A stretch of DNA of 57,255 nucleotides from an uncultured Campylobacter sp. (GCF_938045345.1 NZ_CALIMS010000015.1:1-57255), one strand, 5' to 3'; shown: positions 27,126 through 36,160, counted from the stretch's first letter. Numbers and translations are program-made. Notes: generated by a model not told the origin, from the letters alone.

Positions 27126-27482
27126 ATGAACGTCTTCGAAAAGATCGTAAACGGCGAAATCCCGTGCAACAAAGTGCTGGAAAACGATGAATTTTTGGCA
27201 TTCCACGACATCAACCCAAAAGCGCCTATCCACATCCTGGCTATCCCTAAAAAATGCTACGAAAACTTCCAAGTAACGCCTCCCGAGGTGATGGCGAAGA
27301 TGAGCGCTTTCATCCAAGAAGTAACCCGAAAAATGGGGCTTGATAAGAGCGGATACCGTCTCGTTTGCAACTGCGGCGAAAACGGGGGCCAGGAGGTGAT
27401 GCATCTGCACTTCCATATCCTGGGTGGAATGAAGCTGCCGTGGGACCGCGTAAGCGACCGAAATACCGAAGAGAATTTTTAA
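27126..27482 (+). CDS. HIT-family protein (HinT-like nucleotide hydrolase)
   Basis: The 118-residue protein belongs to the histidine triad superfamily, closest in form to HinT, which hydrolyses purine nucleoside phosphoramidates. The N-terminal FEKIVNGEIPCNKVLENDEF and ILAIPKKCYENF are typical, and the triad motif HLHFHILGG (H93, H95, H97; the catalytic His is normally the middle one) is intact. The gene has its own promoter, a strong AAAAGGATCTAAAATG start, and a well-formed terminator after it, so it appears monocistronic. Confidence 0.94.
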   Translation: MNVFEKIVNGEIPCNKVLENDEFLAFHDINPKAPIHILAIPKKCYENFQVTPPEVMAKMSAFIQEVTRKMGLDKSGYRLVCNCGENGGQEVMHLHFHILGGMKLPWDRVSDRNTEENF

Positions 27483-27509
27483 GGCTCGAACCAAATTCTA
27501 TTAAAATCA

Positions 27510-27543
27510 AAATTCCGTGAAATTGTAAAATTTTACGGAATTT
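27510..27543 (+). terminator. Strong hairpin after the HIT gene
   Basis: Fifteen-base arms (27510-27524, AAATTCCGTGAAATT; 27529-27543, AATTTTACGGAATTT, with one G-U pair) close a 4-base loop. The stem's outer A/T-rich pairs provide the U-rich 3' side. Confidence 0.7.
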
Positions 27544-27982
27544 GCGAAATTCTTTGAAATTTTTAAAATTCCGCTTCATTTATAAACACCGAAGTTTTAA
27601 AAATAATCAAAATAGTAAAACTACAAGCTAAAATTTATCATCAGACGCTAAAAAGAAATACAAAATTTATCACAGACGATCTCTCTTAGCAAATACCATT
27701 CTTGAGCTGCAAAGCCTTAGCTCTTAGAATTTCAAATTTGAAATCAACAAGAAATTTTAACGACGCGGCAAAATTTTAAATGAAACCGAGCTTTATAAAA
27801 AGAGTTATGATTTTAATGGCGAATGAGTTAGATTTCAACGATATGGAATTTAAAACCTACATGAATTTTGCTTTGAATGAGCGATTCGGCTTTAGTTTTC
27901 AAGCAGAATTTAAAATTTTAGCGTGAAATTATAATCTTAGAATTTTAAAATTTCTTGAAATTTCAATATTAACTTTAATAGA
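27544..27982. other. AT-rich spacer with one small possible reading frame
   Basis: The spacer between the HIT and dps genes holds only a 48-codon frame (listed separately) and abundant AAATTT words. No RNA gene is evident. Confidence 0.4.
27780..27926 (+). CDS. Possible small protein, 48 codons
   Basis: An ATG frame at 27780 encodes 48 residues beginning MKPSFIKRVMILM, with later segments NELDFNDMEFK and ALNERFGFSFQ. The composition is protein-like, with balanced charged and aromatic residues, unlike the surrounding noise. There is no good ribosome-binding site and a stop codon lies directly before the ATG, so it could be a remnant of a gene. I cannot assign a family. Confidence 0.3.
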   Translation: MKPSFIKRVMILMANELDFNDMEFKTYMNFALNERFGFSFQAEFKILA

Positions 27983-28006
27983 TTTTAGGGGCATGCGCCC
28001 CTAAAA
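27983..28006. terminator. Palindromic terminator next to dps
   Basis: A perfect 10-bp stem (TTTTAGGGGC and GCCCCTAAAA) closes a 4-base loop 22 bases after the dps stop codon. Being symmetrical it can end transcription from either side. Confidence 0.7.
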
Positions 28007-28028
28007 ATTTTGAAAGGATTTGCAAGGA

Positions 28029-28472
28029 TTATTTGCTTAGCATTGAGCTTAGCATCCATAGGCGTTTTTCATAATCGCCGTAGTGATCCTGCGCAATATT
28101 TGAAGTCGTATCGTCGCCCTCTTCTTCGGCAATCTCTTGAAGCTTTTTAAATTCTTTTACTAAATATTCATAGGCTTTTTTAACATCCTCAAGTACCTCA
28201 GATACGCTATAGCTGTCTTTTACGCTAATCGGAGCGTCTTTTGAAAGCTCAATTAGATCCTTAGCCTTAGTTACGGCCTTGCCACCTATTTGAAGCGCGC
28301 GCTCAGCCATATCGTCGAAAAGCTCGCCCATCTCGTCGTATGCTTTCTCGGTATAAGCGTGAACCTGCGCGAATTGTAAGCCCTTAACATTCCAGTGATA
28401 ATCGTGGAATGCAACAAAGAACGCATGAGCGTCCGCCTGAAGTTTGTTTAGTTGTTTTACTGTTTTTGACAT
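28029..28472 (-). CDS. dps: Dps-family ferritin-like DNA protection protein
   Basis: Dps proteins form 12-subunit cages that oxidise and store iron and protect DNA from oxidative damage. The 147-residue product has the four-helix layout and the inter-subunit ferroxidase motif: FFVAFHDYHWNVKG supplies the His and, about 27 residues later, DEMGELFDDMAERAL the Asp and Glu residues. The start has a GGAGACAC site. A TATAAT -10 box lies 29 bases upstream on the minus strand. It is a single-gene unit with a terminator. In H. pylori and Campylobacter the protein is also called NapA or Dps. Confidence 0.94.
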   Translation of the reverse strand: MSKTVKQLNKLQADAHAFFVAFHDYHWNVKGLQFAQVHAYTEKAYDEMGELFDDMAERALQIGGKAVTKAKDLIELSKDAPISVKDSYSVSEVLEDVKKAYEYLVKEFKKLQEIAEEEGDDTTSNIAQDHYGDYEKRLWMLSSMLSK

Positions 28473-28500
28473 TGTGTCTCCTTTATTTAAAATTGCTGTA

Positions 28501-28506
28501 ATTATA
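28501..28506 (-). promoter_or_regulatory. -10 box of the dps promoter
   Basis: On the minus strand TATAAT follows GC and lies 29 bases before the dps ATG. Confidence 0.6.
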
Positions 28507-28626
28507 GCAAGATTTTCTTAAATTATAATTATACTAAGTAATAAATTTTATCTTTTAGTGAAATTTTAAAATTATATGGCTTTTAAATTTATCTACAATT
28601 TTTTTGAAATTTCAGCTATGCTGCAT

Positions 28627-28632
28627 TATAAT
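28627..28632 (+). promoter_or_regulatory. -10 box directly before the M23 peptidase start
   Basis: TATAAT ends only 8 bases before the ATG at 28641, and no ribosome-binding site lies between. Transcription from it would start at or next to the ATG, giving a leaderless mRNA. Confidence 0.5.
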
Positions 28633-28640
28633 GCCGCATT

Positions 28641-29558
28641 ATGAAAAACAAATTTATGATAACTATAACCGACCTTAACGGCTCTAGGAATTTTTTGCTT
28701 TCGCAAATCATCAAAAAGATCGCGTTATATTTGGTACTATTTGTTTTTACCGTTTTCGTCACGGGTGCGCTATATATCAGGTATCTGGGCTCTAAAATCG
28801 ACAGCCTTTCGCGAACCAAAACCGAGCTTAACGAGCTAAATCAAAAACTTCGCGACGGTATCGCGGCAAGTCAGATGGAATTTGAAGCCATCGAGGGTAA
28901 AATTTCGGATTTGGAGCATCAGTTTGGGCTCGATCCTGAGGAGGATGAGCGCGCGATCGACCGCCTATCTCACATCAAACCTACTTCCGAACAAGAGATC
29001 AAAGAGCGCGCGCAAAAGATCATCAACGAAAAATTCTCCGACGCGCTGATAAAAGAAATTTTTATGCAGATTCCAAATGGCAGGGTCATGCGCACTCATC
29101 AGCTCAGCGAGAAATTCGGCTGGCGCGACCATCCCATCTTAAAGCGCAAGCAGTTTCACCCAGGCGTTGATCTACGTACGCCGCCTAAAACGCCTATCTA
29201 TGCGCCTGCAGACGGTATCATCCAATACAGCGGCGCGGGCGCTACTGGCTATGGTAATCTAGTCGAGATCCGCCATAACTACGGCTTTACGACACGATAT
29301 GCGCATTTGGATTCAAATTTAACTCGCAAAGTAGGCGAGTTTGTAAACAAAGGTGATCTCATCGCTTTTAGCGGCAACACCGGACTTAGCACCGGACCTC
29401 ATCTGCACTACGAGATTAGATTTTTGCAGCTGCCGTTAGATCCGCTAAATTTTATCAACTGGAACGAAAAAAATTACAAAGAAATTTTTACTAAGGAGGA
29501 AGATGTCCCATGGCAATCTTTAATAAAGGCGATGCAAACACCGCTCAAACAACAATAA
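28641..29558 (+). CDS. M23-family peptidoglycan endopeptidase, Csd1-like
   Basis: The 305-residue protein is a LytM-type murein hydrolase anchored by one N-terminal membrane helix (about 27-47), with a coiled-coil region (about 50-95) and a C-terminal M23 domain (about 150-275). Catalytic zinc residues are visible as HPGVD (H173, D177) and GPHLHYEIR (H254, H256). The bactofilin gene ccmA overlaps its 3' end, the same arrangement as csd1-ccmA in H. pylori, where these proteins loosen peptidoglycan crosslinks to produce helical cell shape. This supports a cell-shape role by established homology. The gene seems to start right after its own -10 box. Confidence 0.88.
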   Translation: MKNKFMITITDLNGSRNFLLSQIIKKIALYLVLFVFTVFVTGALYIRYLGSKIDSLSRTKTELNELNQKLRDGIAASQMEFEAIEGKISDLEHQFGLDPEEDERAIDRLSHIKPTSEQEIKERAQKIINEKFSDALIKEIFMQIPNGRVMRTHQLSEKFGWRDHPILKRKQFHPGVDLRTPPKTPIYAPADGIIQYSGAGATGYGNLVEIRHNYGFTTRYAHLDSNLTRKVGEFVNKGDLIAFSGNTGLSTGPHLHYEIRFLQLPLDPLNFINWNEKNYKEIFTKEEDVPWQSLIKAMQTPLKQQ

Positions 29559-29926
29559 TCTCGTCAGGCACGCTCATCAAAGGAGAGCTGCACCTGTCGT
29601 GCATTTTGCATATCGATGGCAATGTCGAAGGCGACGTGATATCCGATAATACTGTCGTCATCGGTAAAAACGGTACCGCGCGCGGCTCGATCAGGGCCAA
29701 ACATATCGTAATCAGCGGCAAATTTTTCGGCAATATCGAAGCTGAGCTCGTCGAGCTGCTAGGCGGCGGTGTGCTCGTAGGCGACGTGCTATCACAAAGC
29801 TTCGGCATCGAAGTCGGCGCAAAATTTAATGGAAAAAGCGCGGTAAGCGGTAGCGATCAAGCCCTAGTTATCGACGGCAGCGCAAGCGAAGACGTCAAGC
29901 TCATCGACAAAGCGCTAGGTGAATAA
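29510..29926 (+). CDS. ccmA: Bactofilin CcmA
   Basis: Bactofilins polymerise into cytoskeletal scaffolds; CcmA sets cell curvature in H. pylori and localises M23 peptidases. The 138-residue protein has a short N-terminal tail and the beta-helical bactofilin (DUF583) domain, with hydrophobic repeats such as TIISSGTLIKGELHLSCILH, IDGNVEGDVISDNTVVIGKN and GTARGSIRAKHIVISGKFFG. It overlaps the upstream M23 gene by 49 bases. An AAGGAGG-type site inside that gene precedes the ATG, indicating translational coupling. Confidence 0.93.
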   Translation: MAIFNKGDANTAQTTIISSGTLIKGELHLSCILHIDGNVEGDVISDNTVVIGKNGTARGSIRAKHIVISGKFFGNIEAELVELLGGGVLVGDVLSQSFGIEVGAKFNGKSAVSGSDQALVIDGSASEDVKLIDKALGE

Positions 29927-30526
29927 ATCGCGCACATTTGGAATTCTTGGAATTTAAAACGCTTTAGCTAACGGGGTTTTAGAATCTGATTGATATTGAA
30001 ATTTTAGAATTTCTAGCCTTTGGAATTCTTAGAATTTTTAAGGCTTTTATATTTGCGTAATCTTAGAGTGTCTTCAATCTTAAAATTTAGAATTTTAAAA
30101 AATTCCAAATTTTAAGATCCTCGCAACCAAAATTATTGAAATTTTTATATTTTAAAATTTTCAAAATTTTAAAGCTTAACTATGCTTAAAATCTCATAGT
30201 TACGTAAATCGTAAAACTCTAAATTCCAAAATTTTGCGCTTACACGGGGTTTTTAAATTTTGCTTGTAAGCCAGATTTTAAAATTCGCGCCCGACTGAAT
30301 TTAAAATTTTAAAATTTCGCCGCAAAATAACGCATGGACGCAAAATTTCTGCTCGCACATACTTTAAAAAGTTTTAAAATTTCGCAGAAGCTATGTAAGC
30401 AAGTATAAATTATCTACGCCGAGTGTTTTGACTCGTTATAGCTCTTTGTGCCGCCGGCTCAAAATTCCGCGCGGTGATAAATTCTGCGAGCTGAGCTAAT
30501 TTAAGCCCATTATTAGATTAGTTATG
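29927..30526 (+). other. AT-rich gene-free spacer before tRNA-Ser
   Basis: About 0.6 kb without a reading frame, almost entirely made of AAATTTTAAAATT-like words, many as small inverted repeats. It ends with the tRNA promoter. Confidence 0.5.
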
Positions 30527-30532
30527 TATAAT
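30527..30532 (+). promoter_or_regulatory. -10 box of the tRNA-Ser promoter
   Basis: TATAAT lies 16 bases before the mature 5' end of the tRNA. Confidence 0.55.
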
Positions 30533-30547
30533 GCGATTTCTTTTTGT

Positions 30548-30638
30548 GGACAGATGGGTGAGTGGCCGAAACCACACCCCTGCTAAGGGTGCAGCTTCTA
30601 ACCGGGGCTCGAGGGTTCAAATCCCTCTCTGTCCGCCA
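30548..30638 (+). tRNA. tRNA-Ser (anticodon GCU)
   Basis: The 91-base gene encodes the CCA end. The acceptor stem GGACAGA pairs with TCTGTCC (30628-30634), the anticodon stem CACCC/GGGTG encloses a CTGCTAA loop with GCT at 30582-30584, and the T-arm contains GGGTTCAAATCCC. The long variable arm (around GCAGCTTCTAACCGGGGCTC) is typical for serine tRNAs. It reads AGC and AGU codons. Confidence 0.95.
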
Positions 30639-30689
30639 CTACTTTAGAATCTAAATCAATAAAATTTCACTTCCGTGGTTCAGTCGATT

Positions 30690-31319
30690 CTAGCCGCCTA
30701 GGATACTGCCTAAAAGCAGCACCGGCATCATTAGCGGCATTACGATGAGTCCTTGTATATCGGTATCCATTTTTGCATCGCGCTCGCTTTTGATCCCGCT
30801 ATCGACCGCTATACGCGCGGGATACTCGATCGGCACGCCTAGGCGGTGCGATCTGCGTAGCTCGTCGTGATCTTTTAGGCGCTTAAAATATTTGCCTTCG
30901 ATCAGATAAGAGTAACGAAACGTAGAACTATACGCGGGCTCCAGCTGCTCTGGGTCGTCCATCAGCTTAGCCTGCACGGATAGCGGTAGATCGTATTTTA
31001 CGAGCTCGATTTCGTGCTGGATATATGCGGCATCACTGCCTTCATTGTATCTGTCGATCGTGAGCATGCTTACGTTGCGCCTTATCGCGTCTTTATTTAG
31101 CGACGCCAGACTCGCAACCTTGGCGCGCACGGCACTAAGATTTGCATCAAATACGTAATCATAAATCTCGCCGCTCATACGCAGCTGACCGCCAGACGCC
31201 GCGCTCATCGCGACGATATGCTCGCGCCCTTGCATATAGCCCGGCAAATTCTTACTCGCACATCCGCTAAAAACCGCGCAGCATAGCGCCAAAACCGCGC
31301 CGCAAATCCAAAATTTCAT
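30690..31319 (-). CDS. Hypothetical lipoprotein
   Basis: The 209-residue protein begins with a type II signal peptide: MKFWICGAVLALCCAVFSGC, with lipobox FSGC and the lipidated Cys at position 20. The mature part is predominantly polar, and a hydrophobic Met/Leu/Gly-rich stretch (LIVMPLMMPVLLLGSILGG) forms the very C-terminus. I recognise no domain. It has its own GGAAG-type ribosome-binding site and no close same-strand neighbour. A surface or periplasmic location is likely from the lipobox; the role is unknown. Confidence 0.75.
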   Translation of the reverse strand: MKFWICGAVLALCCAVFSGCASKNLPGYMQGREHIVAMSAASGGQLRMSGEIYDYVFDANLSAVRAKVASLASLNKDAIRRNVSMLTIDRYNEGSDAAYIQHEIELVKYDLPLSVQAKLMDDPEQLEPAYSSTFRYSYLIEGKYFKRLKDHDELRRSHRLGVPIEYPARIAVDSGIKSERDAKMDTDIQGLIVMPLMMPVLLLGSILGG

Positions 31320-31694
31320 AAACTTCCTTTGTAAAATTTAAAGACGGATTGTATTAAATTTTGCCTTAACGAGAGTGGAATTTTATGACATGGCAAAATG
31401 GAATTGTGTGATGGAATTCTATGGTGGCGACGCATAGAATTTCACGCGGACTTTTATGAAATTCCGATGAGATTTCACAAGAACTGAAGCCGAAATGCAC
31501 GGAAGAGGCAAAAGAAGCGCAATGGAACTGCCAAGATTTTAAAATTTTAAAATCTCGAGGGAATTTCGCGGAAAGAGACGAGTCATTTGCACGTCAAAAT
31601 TTAACCGTCATCGCGAGCTTGCTTTTAAATTTTAAAATTTTACGGCAGGCTTTGGAATTTTAAAATTCCAAAGCTCTTTTTGATATGCGGCGCG
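31320..31694. other. Gene-free spacer
   Basis: The 375-base stretch between the lipoprotein gene and the dehydratase gene has no gene. It carries several GGAATTTTAAAATTC-type inverted words near 31620-31675, which could include the end of the minus-strand dehydratase transcript. Confidence 0.45.
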
Positions 31695-32912
31695 CTACTT
31701 TCGATTTGCGTTAGCAAGCATCAGCTTTATGCGGTTTTCTTGATTTACCGCGCTTGCGCCCGGGTCGTAGTCGATAGCGGCGATGTTTGCTTGCGGGTAG
31801 TTCTGCTTGATCTTTCGGATCATTCCGCGCGCGATGATGTGGTTTGGCAGGCAGCCAAAGGGCTGCGCGCACACGACGTTTTGTATGCCGTGACGCATAA
31901 ACTCGACCATCTCCGCCGTCAGCAGCCAGCCCTCGCCCATCTTCACGCCGTGACCGATGTAGCCGTCGGCGGCGGCGCGAACCTCGCTAAATGGGCTCGG
32001 CGCGCGAAAGCCGAAACGCTTCATCTGCTTAATCATCATGCGCTGGAAAAATTCCACTACCTTAGCGACCGCAAGCGAGCCGTAATACGCCGCGCCGCCC
32101 TTGCCGTAGAGCTGCTTGTCGTAAACGGCGTCGTAGATGCAGGTAAGCACGAAGTCCATCAGCCCCGTATTGACGGGCTCGGCGTTTTCGCGGATGAGGT
32201 AGGCGTTTAAGCCGTTGTTGCCGATGGGCGAGTATTTGAGATAAATTTCGCCCACGATGCCCACTTTTACTCGCGGCTTATCGTCACGCTCGATTTTAGC
32301 GAACTGTGAGAGGATAAATTTGAAATTTTTCTTGAGATTGAAAAACGATCTTTGATCGGTCAAATTTTTGATCCGCTCGGCGCAGAGTTCGTAAATTTCA
32401 TTCGTTTGATTTTTGATCTTTTCGTAGGGCTTGCACTGATTATATAGTCCCATCATCAAATCGCCGTAAAATATCGCGGCAAAGAGCTTTAGAAGCGATT
32501 TTTTGCCGAGGCTAAATTCATTCTCATCTAGCGAGCCAAAATTTAACGAGATCGCGGGGACGTAGCTAAAGCCGCTGTCCTCAAGCGCTTTGCGAAGCAA
32601 ATTTATGTAGTTGCTCGCTCTGCAGCCGCCGCCCGTTTGGCTGATGAGAAGCGCTACTTTGTGCGTATCAAACTCGCCACTTTTGAGCGCGTCGATGAAC
32701 TGCCCGATGACGAGCAGCGCGGGGTAGCACATATCGTTGTGGACGCTGCGAAGCCCTTCCTCGACGATATTTTGACGATTTTCGCCGAGCAAGACGCTCT
32801 TATAGCCCTCGTCGCGCAGCACGCCTTGCATAAAGCGAAAATGCGGATCGATCATCGTGGGGATCAATATCGTGTGGGTGGCTTTCATATCTTTCGTAAA
32901 TTTAGCAAACAT
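31695..32912 (-). CDS. 2-hydroxyacyl-CoA dehydratase-type protein (activase C-terminal partner)
   Basis: The 405-residue protein corresponds to the C-terminal part of large acyl-CoA dehydratase activase-related proteins. Features include the early segment HTILIPTMIDPHFRFMQGVL, DMCYPALLVIGQFIDAL with a Cys, and the QTGGGCRASNYINLLRKAL motif with another Cys, probably ligands of an iron-sulfur cluster, and VVCAQPFGCLPNHIIARGMI near the end. It begins at an ATG that shares one base with the upstream stop (TAATG). Reinitiation is therefore likely, and the two products probably work as one complex. The substrate is not known. Confidence 0.8.
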   Translation of the reverse strand: MFAKFTKDMKATHTILIPTMIDPHFRFMQGVLRDEGYKSVLLGENRQNIVEEGLRSVHNDMCYPALLVIGQFIDALKSGEFDTHKVALLISQTGGGCRASNYINLLRKALEDSGFSYVPAISLNFGSLDENEFSLGKKSLLKLFAAIFYGDLMMGLYNQCKPYEKIKNQTNEIYELCAERIKNLTDQRSFFNLKKNFKFILSQFAKIERDDKPRVKVGIVGEIYLKYSPIGNNGLNAYLIRENAEPVNTGLMDFVLTCIYDAVYDKQLYGKGGAAYYGSLAVAKVVEFFQRMMIKQMKRFGFRAPSPFSEVRAAADGYIGHGVKMGEGWLLTAEMVEFMRHGIQNVVCAQPFGCLPNHIIARGMIRKIKQNYPQANIAAIDYDPGASAVNQENRIKLMLANANRK

Positions 32913-35866
32913 TAGCGCGCATCCTTTCTTGCTTCTTGTTGCGCGCCTTGCCTTTCGCGCTCTATCATAGTCGCTTTTAGGCTACGCAGGCGGATCTTGA
33001 CCGCACCTAGGTTCGTAACCTCGTCGATTTTAAGTTGAGTGTAAATTTTACCGTTTTGACGCAGTATGTCGCGCACCTCGTCGCCCGTGATCGCATCTAT
33101 CCCACAGCCGAAGCTCACTAACTGCACCAGCTGCATGCGCGGGTATTTACAGACGAACCGCGCCGCGCTATAAAGCCTGGCGTGGTAGGTCCATTGATTA
33201 AGGCTTTTCGTCTGCACCCTGCTAAGCGGCAGCGCGTCCTCGCTAAGCACTATAAAGCCCAAGGAATTTAGATAGCGATCGATGCCGTGGTTGATCGTCT
33301 TGTCGATATGATACGGACGACCCGCTAGCACAATGGCGCTGGCACCGCTGCTTTGTATCTCTTTTAGGGTCTCCTCGCCTTTTATTAAAACGGTATTTTT
33401 ATAGTTTTGCAGCTCCTTAAGGCCCTGCAAGACGGCGTTTTTCACGGCGTCAGAATGAAATTTATACCCAGCATCCGCGAGCTCAGCCTGCATCGTTTTG
33501 CAAAACGAATCTTGCATGTTAAGATCCACATGCGGGTAGAGGAATTTTTTTTCCTCCAGCGCCCCTACGTTTGAGCGAATCAGCTCAGGGTAGTATGCGA
33601 CTACGGGGCAGTTGTAGCAGTTCTCGCTAATATTTTCATCGAGGCTGTAGCTCATGCATGGATAAAAGATAAAATCCACATCCTTGTTTAAAAGATCATA
33701 GATGTGGCCGTGCACGCTTTTGGCCGGGTAGCAGACGGTATCGCTCGGGATGCTTTGGCTTGCTAAAAACAGCGTCTCTTTTCGCGGCTTTTGCGACAGC
33801 ACGACGCTCATGCCTAAATTTTCAAAAAACGCGCTGTAAAACGGGATCATCTCAAACATATTCAAAACAAACGGAATTCCGACCCGCGGCGCGTCTTGCT
33901 TCGGCGGCTTGCGATATTTTCGCAAAAGCTCGTTTTTAAACTCAAACAAATTCGTGATGTCGTGACGGATCTCCTTGCCCGCGCCGCGCTCGCACTTATT
34001 TCCTGAGACGAATTTAGTATCGCCGAAGTAGCTGATCGTAAGCGGGCATTTGTTCGTACAGAGCTTGCAGACACTAAATTCGCTGCGATGAGTGAAATTT
34101 TCAAGCTCTGCACGACTGATCATATCGGTACGCTCGTTCGCGTTATTTTTGGCAAAAAGCGCCGCGCCGTATGCACCCATAAGCTCGCTGATATCAAGAC
34201 GAATCACATTTTTGCTGAGCTCTTTTTCAAAAGCTCGTAGCACAGCGTTGTTTAAAAAGGTACCGCCCTGCACTACGATGTTTTGACCCAAATCGTCGGC
34301 GTTTCGCACTCGGATGACCTTGTAAATCGCGTTTTTTATGACGCTAATAGCAAGACCTGCGCTGATGTCCTCGATCGTAGCACCGTCTTTTTGAGCTTGC
34401 TTGACCGAAGAGTTCATAAATACCGTGCAGCGGCTGCCGAGCTTGGCGGGATGGGTTGCAAAAAGAGCTAAGTTTGCGAAATCTTTAATGTCATAACCCA
34501 AAGAATTTGAAAAGGTCTGCAAAAACGAGCCGCAGCCCGAGCTGCACGCCTCGTTTAACACGATAGAATCAATATTGCCATCTTTAATAGAGAAGCACTT
34601 GATGTCCTGTCCGCCGATGTCTATGATGAAATCGACCTTCGGATTGAAGTGGCGCGCGGCACTGTAATGCGCGATCGTCTCGACGATACCGTAATCAAAG
34701 CGAAAGGCGGTTTTAATGAGATCCTCGCCATATCCGGTAACGCCGCTGCCCTTGATCTTGATGCGACCCTCGCAAAGATCGTATAATTCCTTTAGTCGCG
34801 GCAGCAGGATGTCGACCGGATCGCCTTTATTGGAGGAGTAAAATTTATACAGCAGCTCGTAGTTTGCGCCCATCAACACGACTTTGATCGTGGTGCTGCC
34901 GCAATCCACGCCTAGATACGCGTCTCCGCTGTAGGTGTGGATATCTACCTTAGGCACGCTCGCGCGGGCGTGGCGAGCGATGAACTCGTCAAATTCCGCC
35001 CTGTCTTTAAAAAGTGGCGGCTCGGCTTCCAGCGCGGTCCTGTCAGGCTCCTTTTTTAAAAGCGCGATCGTCTCCTCTAAATTTAACGTCTCGCCCGTAT
35101 CTTTTGCGTACAGCGCGCTGCCGTAAGCCACAAAATAAGGCGCAATGTCGGGAAAGGTCGCAGTTTCGTTGGTGAGCTTTAGCACCTCTTTAAAGCGCGC
35201 CTGAAGGCCTTTTAGGAAAAACAACGGGCCGCCCAAGAATAGAATATTGCCCTTAACTTCGCGACCCTGCGCAAGCCCCGAGATCGTCTGCTCGACGACC
35301 GCGGCGTAGATACTAGCGCAAATATCCTCTTTTCTAACGCCCTGATTTAGTAGCGGCTGAATGTCGCTTTTGGCGAACACGCCACAACGTGAGGCGATCG
35401 GGTAAATTTTATTAGCCGCAAAGCTTAGGCGGTCGAGCTCCGTGATATCCAGATGCAAAAGATTGGTCATCTGGTCGATAAATGCGCCTGTACCGCCCGC
35501 GCATGAGCCGTTCATACGCTCTTCAAGTCCGCCCGTGAGAAATAAAATTTTAGCATCCTCGCCGCCGAGCTCGATGACGACATCGGTCTTCGGAAACATC
35601 CGCTTGACGCCGAGCGAAGTAGCAAAAACCTCTTGGACGAACGGAATTTTGCAATTTTTGGCGATACCCATGCCCGCCGAACCCGCTATGGCGACGCTAA
35701 ATTGCTCGCCTGCATAGGTTTTTTGGATTTGCAAAATTTTATCCAGCACCAGCTCCTTGGGCTTTGCCAGATGCCGCTCGTAGCTCTTGCTTAAAATTTC
35801 ATATTTTTCATTTAAAACTACCGTTTTAACAGTGGTTGATCCTACGTCAATGCCTAAAAAAATCAC
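32912..35866 (-). CDS. 2-hydroxyacyl-CoA dehydratase activator ATPase (BadF/BcrA type), double domain
   Basis: The 984-residue protein has two ASKHA-fold ATPase domains of the BadF/BadG/BcrA/BcrD family: the first starts FLGIDVGSTTVKTVV, the second YLGVDCGSTTIKVVL near residue 318. Each has Cys motifs that hold the bridging [4Fe-4S] cluster, for example NGSCAGGTGAF (C122), SRCGVF (C161) and NEACSSGCGSF. The C-terminal third has a CKLCTNKCPLT Cys cluster and DUF2229-like segments (SIPSDTVCYPAKSVHGHIYD). Family members inject low-potential electrons into dehydratases or reductases at the cost of ATP. No dehydratase alpha/beta subunits lie nearby, so the partner is unclear. Confidence 0.88.
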   Translation of the reverse strand: MIFLGIDVGSTTVKTVVLNEKYEILSKSYERHLAKPKELVLDKILQIQKTYAGEQFSVAIAGSAGMGIAKNCKIPFVQEVFATSLGVKRMFPKTDVVIELGGEDAKILFLTGGLEERMNGSCAGGTGAFIDQMTNLLHLDITELDRLSFAANKIYPIASRCGVFAKSDIQPLLNQGVRKEDICASIYAAVVEQTISGLAQGREVKGNILFLGGPLFFLKGLQARFKEVLKLTNETATFPDIAPYFVAYGSALYAKDTGETLNLEETIALLKKEPDRTALEAEPPLFKDRAEFDEFIARHARASVPKVDIHTYSGDAYLGVDCGSTTIKVVLMGANYELLYKFYSSNKGDPVDILLPRLKELYDLCEGRIKIKGSGVTGYGEDLIKTAFRFDYGIVETIAHYSAARHFNPKVDFIIDIGGQDIKCFSIKDGNIDSIVLNEACSSGCGSFLQTFSNSLGYDIKDFANLALFATHPAKLGSRCTVFMNSSVKQAQKDGATIEDISAGLAISVIKNAIYKVIRVRNADDLGQNIVVQGGTFLNNAVLRAFEKELSKNVIRLDISELMGAYGAALFAKNNANERTDMISRAELENFTHRSEFSVCKLCTNKCPLTISYFGDTKFVSGNKCERGAGKEIRHDITNLFEFKNELLRKYRKPPKQDAPRVGIPFVLNMFEMIPFYSAFFENLGMSVVLSQKPRKETLFLASQSIPSDTVCYPAKSVHGHIYDLLNKDVDFIFYPCMSYSLDENISENCYNCPVVAYYPELIRSNVGALEEKKFLYPHVDLNMQDSFCKTMQAELADAGYKFHSDAVKNAVLQGLKELQNYKNTVLIKGEETLKEIQSSGASAIVLAGRPYHIDKTINHGIDRYLNSLGFIVLSEDALPLSRVQTKSLNQWTYHARLYSAARFVCKYPRMQLVQLVSFGCGIDAITGDEVRDILRQNGKIYTQLKIDEVTNLGAVKIRLRSLKATMIERERQGAQQEARKDAR

Positions 35867-36124
35867 ATCTCGCTCTTTACTGAATAAATTTTACTCGGCC
35901 GAATTCTCAAATTTAGCGCGAGTTTTCTAAATTAAAATTTGCATTTTATAGTAATATTTTTAAACGCAAATAAAATCAGGATATATTTTATCTTTTTCTA
36001 TAGAAAAAGGCGATTTTTAGGTAATTCAAAATTAAAAATTTTAATGTGAAAGTTGCAAAATTTTAGATCTAATACGAGTGGATTTTGCACGAAATTTTTT
36101 AAAATCTCGCGCATTATAAAAAGA

Positions 36125-36146
36125 GCTTCCTTTTGAATTAGGAAGC
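36125..36146 (-). terminator. Terminator after rplS
   Basis: On the minus strand the stem GCTTCCT/AGGAAGC with an 8-base loop is followed by TCTTTTTAT, a standard rho-independent form. It lies 15 bases after the rplS stop and closes the ffh-rplS operon. Confidence 0.8.
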
Positions 36147-36160
36147 GTAAATTTAAAGGA

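Noticed and set aside
29927..30526. AT-rich repeats as a possible CRISPR or origin
   Set aside because: Words are irregular in spacing and content, with no direct repeat-spacer structure and no DnaA-box cluster that I can see.
31680..32210. 176-codon plus-strand frame
   Set aside because: Fully antisense to the dehydratase gene with its strong family motifs; the frame is a mirror effect of codon use.
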